Assembly: GCF_001613385.1 (NCBI RefSeq)
Contig: NZ_BDCG01000013.1
Coordinates: forward strand, 186,001 to 250,000
Source: Nocardia flavorosea NBRC 108225
GTDB taxonomy: Bacteria > Actinomycetota > Actinomycetes > Mycobacteriales > Mycobacteriaceae
Direction: 5' to 3'
DNA: 64,000 nucleotides
A program made the translations under genes and the position numbers. Of this stretch, positions 17,762-25,734 are shown one piece after another. Within the stretch, counting starts at the first letter, position 1. Each line of letters opens with the position of its first letter. Under the pieces are notes generated by a model, which did no database searches, was not told the origin of the DNA, and saw only the letters and a list, made by a program, of their open reading frames with translations.

Positions 17762-19131
17762 CACCGCGCGCCCTGCATCGCGGCGGCGGCCACGGGCAGC
17801 GCATGGCCCGCGGCGGCAGCCCGGACGGCACCGGCCTCGAGCTCCTTGGTCAATCGCTGGACATAGGGCTGGAACTCGACCTGGATGGTGTGCCGCGGCG
17901 AATCGTAATACCGCCCGCGGCGCCGGGATTCCTGCTCACGTAGTTGCCGATCGATCTCCGCACGCGGCGGCAGATGATAGCGGCCGGTCAGGTAGGCGGC
18001 GACGAATTTGCTCTGCTGTTCGGCGAAATTGACCAGTGTCGGCAGCGGCTGGGCCAAGCCGAGGAAGAAGAGATTATCGATCTCCGGTTTCATCATCATC
18101 GCGAACAACGGAAACCGGTTCTCCGTATCCGGGAGCAACGCGGGATCGGCGAAGAACGGGAAACTGATGTGATACCCGGTGGCGCACAGCACGACATCGA
18201 TCTGTTCACTACTGCCGTCGGCGAAATGAACACGGTCACCGTCCAATTCGGTGATAGCGGGTTTGAACTCGATATCGCCGCAGCCGGCGCGGTGCAGAAA
18301 CTCTTCACTAGCCGAAGGATGCGCCTCCAGCGGTTCGTGGTCCGGTGCGGGCAGCCCGTAGTTCTGCATCTCCCCGCGGTATCTGCGCACGAACCGCTGC
18401 CGCAGTTTCAAGCAGAGCTTCGCCGGCATCCAGGGCGGCATCGAACGGCGGTCGCTCGCCCGGCCCTTCACATATTTCGGCAGCACCCAGACACCGCGGC
18501 GCGCCGAGACGAACAGTTTCTCGGCGAGGAACCGCTGCGACAGCTCGGAGGCGATATCCAGACCGGAGTTGCCCATACCCACGACCACGATGCGCTTGCC
18601 GCGCATATCGATCGGGTCGAAGGGGTCGTTGTAGGCGTGGCTGTGCATGAGTACGCCGTCGAATTCGCCCGGATAGTCGGGGAATCGGGGGTCCCAATGG
18701 TGGCCGTTGCAGACGATGAGCGCGTCGTAGATCTCGGTGTCACCGGCGCTCGTCGTCACCGTCCACAGGCCGTCGGCGGCGCGTTCGGCGCCGGTGACCA
18801 GTGTGTCGAAACGAATCCGGTCGCGTAGGCCGAAGTGGTCGACGTAATCCTTGAAGTATTGCAGCAGCTGCGAATGATGCGGAAAGTCCGGCCAGTCCGC
18901 GGGGGCCGGGAAGTCTTCGAATTGCAGCCGGTACTTCGACGTATCGATATGCAGGCTCTGATAGCAGGCTGACATCCCGTTGGGGTTCTTGAAATACCAG
19001 TTACCGCCGACCTCGTCGGATGCTTCGTAGCAGTCGAACGGGATCCCGTATTCGGCGAGGCGTTTGGCGGTGGTGATCCCCGAGGGACCGGCGCCGATAA
19101 CGCATACCTTGGGCAGTTCCGGTGAATTCAT
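17761..19131 (-). CDS. Flavin-containing monooxygenase (FMO/BVMO type)
   Basis: 456 residues. FAD Rossmann motif VIGAGPSGITTAKRL at the N-terminus, GGNWYFKNP, the FMO identifying sequence FDGVLMHSHAY (F-x-G-x3-H-x3-Y), NADP motif VVVGMGNSG and ATGYHISFPFF. It oxygenates a soft heteroatom or a ketone using NADPH and O2. ATG at 19131 chosen because CAGGAGTTGTGC gives a strong ribosome site; upstream extension would cross the operator. Coupled to the downstream esterase and divergently paired with a TetR gene, with a perfect operator between, so probably substrate-induced. Confidence 0.92.
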   Translation of the reverse strand: MNSPELPKVCVIGAGPSGITTAKRLAEYGIPFDCYEASDEVGGNWYFKNPNGMSACYQSLHIDTSKYRLQFEDFPAPADWPDFPHHSQLLQYFKDYVDHFGLRDRIRFDTLVTGAERAADGLWTVTTSAGDTEIYDALIVCNGHHWDPRFPDYPGEFDGVLMHSHAYNDPFDPIDMRGKRIVVVGMGNSGLDIASELSQRFLAEKLFVSARRGVWVLPKYVKGRASDRRSMPPWMPAKLCLKLRQRFVRRYRGEMQNYGLPAPDHEPLEAHPSASEEFLHRAGCGDIEFKPAITELDGDRVHFADGSSEQIDVVLCATGYHISFPFFADPALLPDTENRFPLFAMMMKPEIDNLFFLGLAQPLPTLVNFAEQQSKFVAAYLTGRYHLPPRAEIDRQLREQESRRRGRYYDSPRHTIQVEFQPYVQRLTKELEAGAVRAAAAGHALPVAAAAMQGAR

Positions 19132-19191
19132 GCACAACTCCTGTCCGGCCGCGATCAACGGCCCCCACCGCCGTGACCTGAACCACAACGT

Positions 19192-19224
19192 AACACTCAC
19201 TGGACATACCGTCCAGTGAGTGTT
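19192..19224. promoter_or_regulatory. Perfect TetR operator between FMO and its repressor gene
   Basis: AACACTCACTGGAC, five-base spacer ATACC, then GTCCAGTGAGTGTT: a perfect 14-bp inverted repeat centred between the divergent genes. Placement over both promoters fits repression of the FMO operon and autoregulation by the 19238 TetR. Confidence 0.9.
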
Positions 19225-19237
19225 CACAACATCTAGA

Positions 19238-19906
19238 ATGGTGCTCATGCCGACCGAACCGCCCGCAGTACGCCGTGGCACGTTGCGCGAGGAACAGAAG
19301 CGCTCGACCACCGTGCGCATCGTCGACGCCGCACGCGACCTCTTCGAAACCCGGGGCTATTCCGCGGTGCGCGTCGACGACATCGCCGCTGCGGCGGGCT
19401 GTAGCAGGGCCACCTTCTACCTGCATTTCACCGGTAAGCCGGAGGTGCTGCGGGCGATTGCCAACCAGGGCACGCAGGCCGGCGTCCGGTTCTTCTACGC
19501 CGATCTCGACCGAGTTCTCACCACCCGGTCGCGCGAAGAATTCGCGGCCTGGATGGCCCGCGCCATCGATTGGTTCTTCGAGAACAAGGACATGCTGCCC
19601 GCCTGGGACGAGGCCACCGCCCTCGAACCGGAATTTCGCCGGACTGTCCGCGAGGGCATCATGACCCTCGCCGACAGCATGCCGGGTTACCTCGACCGCT
19701 GGCCCGCCGCGCGCCACGACGAGGCGCGGTTACGTATCGAATTGCTGGTAGCGCAGCTGGAACGTTTCTTCACACGCTGGGCCATGCAGGGCACCATCGA
19801 GGTCTCCGCGGAGCAGGCAGCCGAAGTTCTCACCGGTATCTGGTTCCCGGCCCTGCAAGCACCCGAGCGCGAATCGGACGCCGAAACACCGGGGCTGCCG
19901 GGATAG
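19238..19906 (+). CDS. TetR-family repressor of the FMO-esterase operon
   Basis: 222 residues. N-terminal TetR helix-turn-helix VRIVDAARDLFETRGYSAVRVDDIAAAAGCSRATFYLHFTGKPEVL, C-terminal ligand domain with aromatic-rich helices (AIDWFFENKDMLPAWDE). ATG at 19238 chosen so the operator stays upstream; an upstream GTG at 19220 would lie inside it, and ATG 19247 is an alternative. No clear ribosome site, which suggests a leaderless or near-leaderless message. Local regulator of the divergent monooxygenase. Confidence 0.92.
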   Translation: MVLMPTEPPAVRRGTLREEQKRSTTVRIVDAARDLFETRGYSAVRVDDIAAAAGCSRATFYLHFTGKPEVLRAIANQGTQAGVRFFYADLDRVLTTRSREEFAAWMARAIDWFFENKDMLPAWDEATALEPEFRRTVREGIMTLADSMPGYLDRWPAARHDEARLRIELLVAQLERFFTRWAMQGTIEVSAEQAAEVLTGIWFPALQAPERESDAETPGLPG

Positions 19907-19941
19907 CATGACCGGACGCCTCCTCGCTCGATCGGAGCCGC

Positions 19942-21093
19942 ATGGACGCACCACCGCTCTACTATCTGGCCGGCCCTGCAGGTCACCCCAACTACGGGGA
20001 CGAACTCATCACCGCCGGCTGGCTGAACTACCTCGCCGAAACCGCGCCCGAGGCGGAGGTGTGGGTCGATACCCACTCCCCCGGGCCCGCACAGGTACTG
20101 CTCGGCGCTCTGCATCCGCGAGCGCGCTTCACCGATACGTTGTGGCGGCTGTGCTGGGAGGCACCGTCGGACGACCCGTGGCAGGTGGCGTCCTGGGTGC
20201 GCCGGGCCGTAGCCGACCCCGGTCTGGCCCCACGATGGGATCGCGGTATCGCACTACTACGCCGCGCCGATGTCCTCCACCTCCTCGGCGGCGGCTATAT
20301 CAACCGGATCTGGCCACGGCATATCGGGCTGCTCGCCGGGGCCGCCGCGGCCGCCCGCGCCTCCGGTGCCCGCTGCGCGGCGACCGGCCTGGGGTTGTTC
20401 CCCGAGCCGGAAGGCGCCGCGGAGCTGGTACGGGCCACCGCCGCCGAATTCGCGATCGCGGACGTACGCGACCGGGCATCCGCGGATCTACTCGGAACCA
20501 CCCCCGGCGTCGACGATGCGTTCCTGGCGCAGCCGAAGCTCCGGACGAGCGAGGACGATCCGCCCGAGGTGATGCTCTGCCTACAGGGCGATCAGGTCGA
20601 TATCGGTATCGACGCGCTGGCGTCGGCCGTACTGCGGATTCTGCGTGCCTGGCAGGTTCCGCCGGAACGGATCGGTGTGGTCGAGGCGATCCCCGGTGCG
20701 GACCGGAAGGTATTCGATCTCATCGAGCACCAACTGCCCGGCGCCCGGTTCTATCCCTTCGTCGACATCTGGGAGCACGGATTACCGGCCACGGCCGGGC
20801 AGACCTGGCTGACCACGCGATTCCATATGCATCTGGTCGCGGCGACAGCGGGGGCCACGGGTGTGGCCATCCCGATCAGTGCGGATTTCTATGCCACCAA
20901 ACATCGATCGCTGATCGAGCTCGGGTCGGGCTGGACCATGCTCGACGACCTCGATCAGGTGCCGCGGCGGCCGGCGGGGTCCGGGTCCGACGCTGCCGTG
21001 GCCGAGGCAGCGCGCCGGGCGAAGCTCACATTTGCCCGAGCCGTCTACGCGCCCACCGCGACGGCAGGCGATAGAGCCGCTGGCCCGCCGTAA
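19942..21093 (+). CDS. Polysaccharide pyruvyl transferase family protein
   Basis: 383 residues, with YYLAGPAGHPNYGDELITAGWLNYLAE at the start (the GNxGD-like motif of CsaB-type pyruvyl transferases), LLGGGYINRIWPRHIG, a middle Rossmann-like segment IGVVEAIPGADRKVF and TTRFHMHLVAATAGATGVAI (the R-x-H-x2-H motif near the C-terminus). Family members move pyruvate from PEP onto cell-wall or exopolysaccharide sugars. No glycosyltransferase genes flank it, so its polymer is unknown. Starts 35 bases after the TetR gene in the same direction. Confidence 0.85.
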   Translation: MDAPPLYYLAGPAGHPNYGDELITAGWLNYLAETAPEAEVWVDTHSPGPAQVLLGALHPRARFTDTLWRLCWEAPSDDPWQVASWVRRAVADPGLAPRWDRGIALLRRADVLHLLGGGYINRIWPRHIGLLAGAAAAARASGARCAATGLGLFPEPEGAAELVRATAAEFAIADVRDRASADLLGTTPGVDDAFLAQPKLRTSEDDPPEVMLCLQGDQVDIGIDALASAVLRILRAWQVPPERIGVVEAIPGADRKVFDLIEHQLPGARFYPFVDIWEHGLPATAGQTWLTTRFHMHLVAATAGATGVAIPISADFYATKHRSLIELGSGWTMLDDLDQVPRRPAGSGSDAAVAEAARRAKLTFARAVYAPTATAGDRAAGPP

Positions 21094-21285
21094 CAGTTTC
21101 GGCAGCTGTACAACTATTTGTCTGTCACCGAGTAAGACGGCCGCCTCCCCGGCGGCAACCGGATGCCGGCAGCGCGACCCGGCACAACCGCCTCGTCGCC
21201 GACCTGCCCGGCCACTATCGTGACCGGCCGGGGCCCCGGCGCGTGATCGGACCACCCGCCGGCAGGCCCGCACTAGGGTGACGTC

Positions 21286-21637
21286 ATGCGGGTTCTTGTC
21301 CCTCGGCGGAACGCCGTTTCTGGGCCGGCGTGTTGTCGAACGTCTACATGCACGCGGCGATCAGGTCCTGCTTGTTCACCGGGGTCGTTCCGAGCCTGCG
21401 GATTGGCTTCCGGTCGAGCATCTTCCGCCGCCCGACCCGACCTTGACCGGCGCACCGGCCCAGCATCTGCTGATCTCCGTCGCCCGTGCCCAGGAACTCC
21501 TCGGCTGGGCACCGGCCGATCCATTCCAACGAGTCGCCGAGTCCGTGCGCTGGCATCTGGAACACCCACCGTCCGGCACCGGCTGGACCGATGCGGACAC
21601 TGCCGCCGACGACGCCGCGCTGGCTGCGGCCGACTGA
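21286..21637 (+). pseudogene. Broken NAD-dependent epimerase/dehydratase remnant
   Basis: The ATG at 21286 opens MRVLV, then one extra C shifts the frame; in the next frame the sequence continues LGGTPFLGRRVVERLHARGDQ, the Rossmann start of an NAD epimerase. It then jumps after about 45 residues to a C-terminal piece with LISVARAQELLGWAP and a final helix, so the roughly 200-residue middle is gone. One frameshift plus a large internal deletion make a functional protein unlikely. Confidence 0.8.
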
Positions 21638-21742
21638 TCGGCGGCACCGAGGTGGTATTCGGGCGGCCCCATCGTGGGCCGGTGACCAGCCCGGCCGGAT
21701 CGATCCGGCCGCTATCGGTGACGTGAGCGAACAGGAGTCGAG

Positions 21743-22675
21743 ATGAACCAAGGCAGTACACCGAGTGTGCCGAAAACCGGTGTGTTCGCGGGCATATCGA
21801 CCTTGGATATCGCCTACCTCGTCGACGGCTATCCCGCGGAGGACACGAAAACCCAGGCCCGCGATCAATTCACCGGCGCAGGTGGGCCCGCCACCAACGC
21901 CGCGGTTGCGTATGCCGCACTCGGTGGTGCCCCCACCCTCGTCACCGCGGTGGGAACCCACCGGCTCGGCGACCTGATCCGCAACGATCTGTCCGCGCAC
22001 GGCGTGCGGATCGTCGATGTCTGCGCCGGTAGTGACCACCAGCCCCCGGTATCGTCCATTGTGGTTGCGGAATCGGCGGCCACGCGCACGATCGTCTCGC
22101 TCGACGGAGCCCGGATCGCCGTCGAGTACGACCGGCATCTCGCCGACCTGCTGTCCGGGGTGGACGTCGTGCTGGTCGACGGGCACTATCCGGGGTTGGC
22201 CGCGGGCCTGTGCGAGCGGGCCCGCTCACTCGGCATCGCGACGGTTCTGGACGCGGGCCGGTTCAAAGACTCCCACGTCGCCCTGCTCCCGCATATCGGG
22301 TCGGCGATCTGCTCCGCAGCCTTCGCACCACCCGGTATCGCCGGAGGAGATACCGACGCCGTGCTCGCATACCTACGCGGCGCGGGCGTCGAGAACATCG
22401 CGATCACGAACGGCGGCAAACCGATCATCGGACTCACCGGTAACCGTGAATTCCGCATCGGTATCCCGGAAACCGATGCCGTGGACACCCTGGGCGCGGG
22501 CGATATCCTGCACGGCGCGTTCGCCTACTTCACCAGTACCGGCCACGATTTCGTGCGCGCGCTGACATCGGCGTCGGAGGTGGCGAGTTTCTCCTGCCGG
22601 TTCTTCGGCACCCGGGAATGGTGCACTCGTCTCAGTGAGCTACCCGGACGAGGTACTTCTCGCCCCTGGGTGTGA
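21743..22675 (+). CDS. PfkB-family carbohydrate kinase
   Basis: 310 residues of ribokinase fold: GISTLDIAYLVDGYP at the start, the GGPATNAA motif near residue 50 for sugar contact, and the PfkB second signature DAVDTLGAGDILHGAFAY with the catalytic Asp and GAGD anion hole near residue 250. It phosphorylates a sugar or nucleoside hydroxyl with ATP; the substrate cannot be assigned. ATG with ACAGGAGTCGAG before it. Its last 44 bases overlap the end of the opposing kinase gene. Confidence 0.9.
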   Translation: MNQGSTPSVPKTGVFAGISTLDIAYLVDGYPAEDTKTQARDQFTGAGGPATNAAVAYAALGGAPTLVTAVGTHRLGDLIRNDLSAHGVRIVDVCAGSDHQPPVSSIVVAESAATRTIVSLDGARIAVEYDRHLADLLSGVDVVLVDGHYPGLAAGLCERARSLGIATVLDAGRFKDSHVALLPHIGSAICSAAFAPPGIAGGDTDAVLAYLRGAGVENIAITNGGKPIIGLTGNREFRIGIPETDAVDTLGAGDILHGAFAYFTSTGHDFVRALTSASEVASFSCRFFGTREWCTRLSELPGRGTSRPWV

Positions 22676-23321
22676 GCACAAGATCGGCCCGCGCACGCGT
22701 TGCGGCGACGAGCTCGGCATTGGGCAGATCGTTGTGCGTGATCCGTGCGCGCGCGACTTCCGGAGCCTTCCCTCCGGCGAGATGCCGTTCGTAGAGCCGC
22801 CGCTCGATCAACGCCGTCCCGGCATCCAGGTACCAGCACTCGTCGAGCAACGTTCGCACGTCCCGCCAGCCCGGTTCGTCGAGCAGCAGATAGTTACCCT
22901 CGACGACGACGATCCGCTGCCTATGGAAAACCACACCGTCCGGCACAGGGTCGTGTCTCTCGCGGTCGTAGACCGGCCACCCGACCGGAGTATCCGGCAC
23001 CGAATACCGAATGGCGCGCAGCCTCGTGATGAATCCGGCCACGTCGAACGTCTGCGGCTGCCCTTTCCTTTCGAGGTCTTCGGTCGCAGTGAGTTCGCTT
23101 GTGGTCCGGTGGAATCCGTCCATGGGCGCGACCCCGGCCAGGTCCGCGTCCGACCGGTTCAGGGCCGCGCACAGTCGCGCCGCGACAGTGGACTTGCCCG
23201 CCCCGGGCGGTCCGGCGATCCCCAGCAGGTACCGGCGACCGGGGCCGGCCCGGTCCGCGGCCGACACCACCTGCCGCGCGAGATTGCCGACCGTCACGAG
23301 CGAGCGGGTTTCTTCGTTCAT
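22632..23321 (-). CDS. Nucleoside/carbohydrate kinase-like P-loop protein (Udk/FrcK type)
   Basis: 229 residues. Walker A GIAGPPGAGKST near residue 35, MDGFHRTTSEL, VYDRERHDPVP, and VVVEGNYLLLDEPGWRD, which together mark the uridine-kinase/phosphoribulokinase/pantothenate-kinase group, and within it the short bacterial proteins annotated as nucleoside/nucleotide kinase family or fructose-type kinases. Converges tail-to-tail with the PfkB gene, overlapping by 44 bases. No regulator nearby. Substrate not assigned. Confidence 0.85.
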   Translation of the reverse strand: MNEETRSLVTVGNLARQVVSAADRAGPGRRYLLGIAGPPGAGKSTVAARLCAALNRSDADLAGVAPMDGFHRTTSELTATEDLERKGQPQTFDVAGFITRLRAIRYSVPDTPVGWPVYDRERHDPVPDGVVFHRQRIVVVEGNYLLLDEPGWRDVRTLLDECWYLDAGTALIERRLYERHLAGGKAPEVARARITHNDLPNAELVAATRARADLVLTPRGEKYLVRVAH

Positions 23322-23610
23322 CGAACTCCGGTTTCCGCCCGCGAGTTCACGGCCAGAGTGAGGGCCCCGGGCACGGCAGCGAAGGCGGCCCGCGTATGAC
23401 TCGTGAGCGTGGCCGTACCAGCATCACCTGGCCCCGCGCTCCAGGTGTCGAGCGCGCAGCAGAAGGCGGCGACGGCGATATCGAGAGCGAGGCGAGGGCG
23501 AGGGTCGGAGGCCGACACAGCGATCGAGGCTCTACTGGCACGCCGTCTCCACGGCAAAGCAGTGCTGGACCTGCACTGATACCCCGCAGACCCCCGTCCG
23601 CCCCACCGCA
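23322..23610. other. Intergenic stretch with a possible 3' remnant of an alcohol dehydrogenase/quinone reductase
   Basis: No intact gene. On the plus strand about 23508-23579 reads SEADTAIEALLARRLHGKAV and ends in LDLH plus stop, which resembles the C-terminus of zinc-type alcohol dehydrogenases or quinone oxidoreductases. Nothing upstream in frame continues the homology, so this would be a short leftover; the match rests on about 22 residues. Confidence 0.3.
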
Positions 23611-24543
23611 TCAGCCGTGACTCGGTTCGAGCGACCGCAGGAGGGCGGTGTCCAGCCACTTCTGGACACCGCCCGTGGTGTAGGGGGTATCGAGCGCCTC
23701 GGCGGTGAGCACCCAATAGCGCGCTGCCGTGCGATCGGTGATGGTGACACCGCGGGCCAGCTCGCACCGGAAACCCCCGGTATCGCGGCGCCCGCGGGCC
23801 GTCGCGTGCGCGGCGACGTACAGGTCCAATTCCGACCCCGGTTCCGGCGGGTCGTCGGCGATCATCCGCTCCGCCGCAGCGGTGTGCGCGGGCGCGAGGT
23901 CGGCGAGAAACGCTCGCCGGTTCCGTATCGCCCATTCCCCCGCTCCCCAGATCTGCCGGGAGACGACCCGCACCAGTTCCGGTGATCGCGCCAGCTGCCC
24001 GAGTTCGGCAAACCGTATAACGTGACCCGGCGACGGGACCGGGGGCGCCCGGGGAATATCCATCTCGACGAAACCGTCGAACATCGAAGCCGGCATGGCG
24101 GCCAGGATCCGGCGCCAGAAGTCGATGAGGACGGTGCGGGCCGCGCCACGCTCGGCCACTGCCGCCAGCTCCGTGAACACCAGCGGGTCATCGGCCTGTT
24201 CGATCGCGACCAGCACCGCATACCGCCAGGACAGCGCAGCGAGATCGTCCTCCACCGCAGCACGCTCCACCGCGACAGCCTCCGGAACAGCACGCACGCC
24301 CGCGAGCACGTCGGCGATCGCGGCCAGTCCGAGACCTACCACGCGCAGTTCCCGCACCAGCACCAACCGGTCGAGCGCATCCGATATGAACATCCGATGC
24401 CCACCGCTCGTGCGCTGCGTCGCGAGGATTCCCACGTCGCAATAGAAGCGGATGGTCCGCACCGGAACGCCGGTGCGCCGGGACGCTTCCCCGATCCCCA
24501 CCGCACCCGAAGTGATGCCGGACACAACTACTGGAACCTCCAC
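23611..24543 (-). CDS. MerR-family transcriptional regulator
   Basis: 310 residues. Winged helix at residues ~17-85: GIGEASRRTGVPVRTIRFYCDVGIL, RTSGGHRMF and LVRELRVVGLGLAAIADVL. The long C-terminal domain (about 220 residues) is helical with no Cys metal cluster, so it is probably a ligand-sensing MerR. Divergent from the DinB/mycothiol-type gene with about 50 bases between starts, which is the usual place for a MerR-controlled promoter; it likely regulates that gene and itself. Confidence 0.88.
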   Translation of the reverse strand: MEVPVVVSGITSGAVGIGEASRRTGVPVRTIRFYCDVGILATQRTSGGHRMFISDALDRLVLVRELRVVGLGLAAIADVLAGVRAVPEAVAVERAAVEDDLAALSWRYAVLVAIEQADDPLVFTELAAVAERGAARTVLIDFWRRILAAMPASMFDGFVEMDIPRAPPVPSPGHVIRFAELGQLARSPELVRVVSRQIWGAGEWAIRNRRAFLADLAPAHTAAAERMIADDPPEPGSELDLYVAAHATARGRRDTGGFRCELARGVTITDRTAARYWVLTAEALDTPYTTGGVQKWLDTALLRSLEPSHG

Positions 24544-24595
24544 CCGACTGGAATTCCTACGCTACCGGAAACGAACCAGCACAGGAGGTCGACCG

Positions 24596-25231
24596 ATGAA
24601 CGTCACCGCCACCACCGAAGAACTCGCCTGGACGGCCGTTGCTGCCGAACGCACCAGCCCGGCCGGACTACTGCACGAACTGACCGCAGAACAGTGGGAT
24701 CACCCTTCCCTGCGCGAAGGCTGGCGGGTCCGGGATGTGGTCGCCCATATCCTGCTCACCTCGCAAGCGAAACTCCCCTGGCTGCTGTGGCAGACGGCGC
24801 GCGCACGCGGCAGCATCACCCGGATGAATTTCGGCACCGCCATCCGCTATGCCGACCGCAACTCCCCCGAAAACCTGCTGACCGAACTCCGTGCGATCAC
24901 CGGCCTCCGGCACCGGCCGATCGCCACCAACGCCGTGGATCGCCTGATGGATCTACTGGTACACGGCCACGACATCGCCGCCCCGCTGGGAATCCACCGC
25001 GACATGCCGATCGACGCCGCCCGCTGGTCCATCGACCGGGTCTGGGAAATGGGCTGGCCCTTCCACGCCCGCCGCACTCTCGCCGCCCACCACTTGACCG
25101 CCACCGACACAGACTGGTCCGCAGGCTCCGGCACAACACTGCGCGCCCCGATCGCCGACATGCTACTCCTCGTGACCGGCCGGAAATCCGTTACGAACCT
25201 GCGCCCGGGCTGTTCAACCCGACTGCAATAA
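24596..25231 (+). CDS. Maleylpyruvate isomerase/DinB-fold mycothiol-dependent family protein
   Basis: 211 residues. N-terminal DinB-like four-helix bundle with LREGWRVRDVVAHILLTSQ (first metal His) and LMDLLVHGHDIAAPLG (HGHD, second and third ligands), the pattern of actinobacterial mycothiol-dependent maleylpyruvate isomerase family proteins. These use mycothiol as cofactor for isomerisation, detoxification or S-transfer. ATG 24596 with a perfect AGGAGG. Divergent from and probably controlled by the MerR gene. Confidence 0.8.
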   Translation: MNVTATTEELAWTAVAAERTSPAGLLHELTAEQWDHPSLREGWRVRDVVAHILLTSQAKLPWLLWQTARARGSITRMNFGTAIRYADRNSPENLLTELRAITGLRHRPIATNAVDRLMDLLVHGHDIAAPLGIHRDMPIDAARWSIDRVWEMGWPFHARRTLAAHHLTATDTDWSAGSGTTLRAPIADMLLLVTGRKSVTNLRPGCSTRLQ

Positions 25232-25368
25232 AACATTGAACTCGCTCCGCGCTTGTGATCGAGTTCCGGGCGAGCAATTGTCCACAGCCGATGACGCGCA
25301 AACCCCGAAAAATCAACGGATTCAATCGAATACGTCTGGCATCGAACTGCACCGAGTATGGTTGTATC

Positions 25369-25734
25369 GTGTCGTTCGCTGAAAATCCGGTAGACGTTGC
25401 CATCAGTGTGTCGTCCACGTCGGATCCCGGTGCCGAGATTCGGTCCTTGTTCCGTTGGCTCCAACGCGAAGATGACCTGCCGATGCCGAAACCGGCGTCG
25501 GCGACTCCCGGCCCGGAAGACATGGGCACGGTGAGCGAGACACTGGTGATAGCGCTGAATTCCGGTAGTGCCGTGGTGTTGGCCACATCGTTGAGTGTCT
25601 GGGTGCGCCACCGCACCTCCGACGTGAAGGTGACCTTCCGCGGAAAGAAGGGCACCGTCCAAGTGGACGCGAAGCGCCTCCAGGACCCACACGCCGTAGT
25701 CGAGGCGCTGCGGGAGGCGACGGAGAAATTGTAA
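25369..25734 (+). CDS. EACC1-type adaptor of a caspase conflict module
   Basis: 121 residues from GTG 25369 (an upstream GTG at 25255 only adds non-homologous sequence). Order: a short strand VDVAISVSS, a helix DPGAEIRSLFRWLQREDDLP, then ETLVIALNSGSAVVLATSLS, VWVRHRTSDVKVTFRGKKG and a final helix. This matches the small effector-associated constant component 1 (EACC1) described by Aravind and colleagues in actinobacterial NTP-dependent and caspase conflict systems, where it sits directly before an effector. Here the stop overlaps the start of the caspase gene (TAATG). Role inferred: recruits or restrains the protease. Confidence 0.75.
   Translation: MSFAENPVDVAISVSSTSDPGAEIRSLFRWLQREDDLPMPKPASATPGPEDMGTVSETLVIALNSGSAVVLATSLSVWVRHRTSDVKVTFRGKKGTVQVDAKRLQDPHAVVEALREATEKL

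Noticed and set aside
24544..24595. MerR-type 19-bp spaced promoter operator
   Set aside because: I could not find a clean dyad with the expected -35/-10 spacing; GGAATTCC alone is too short.
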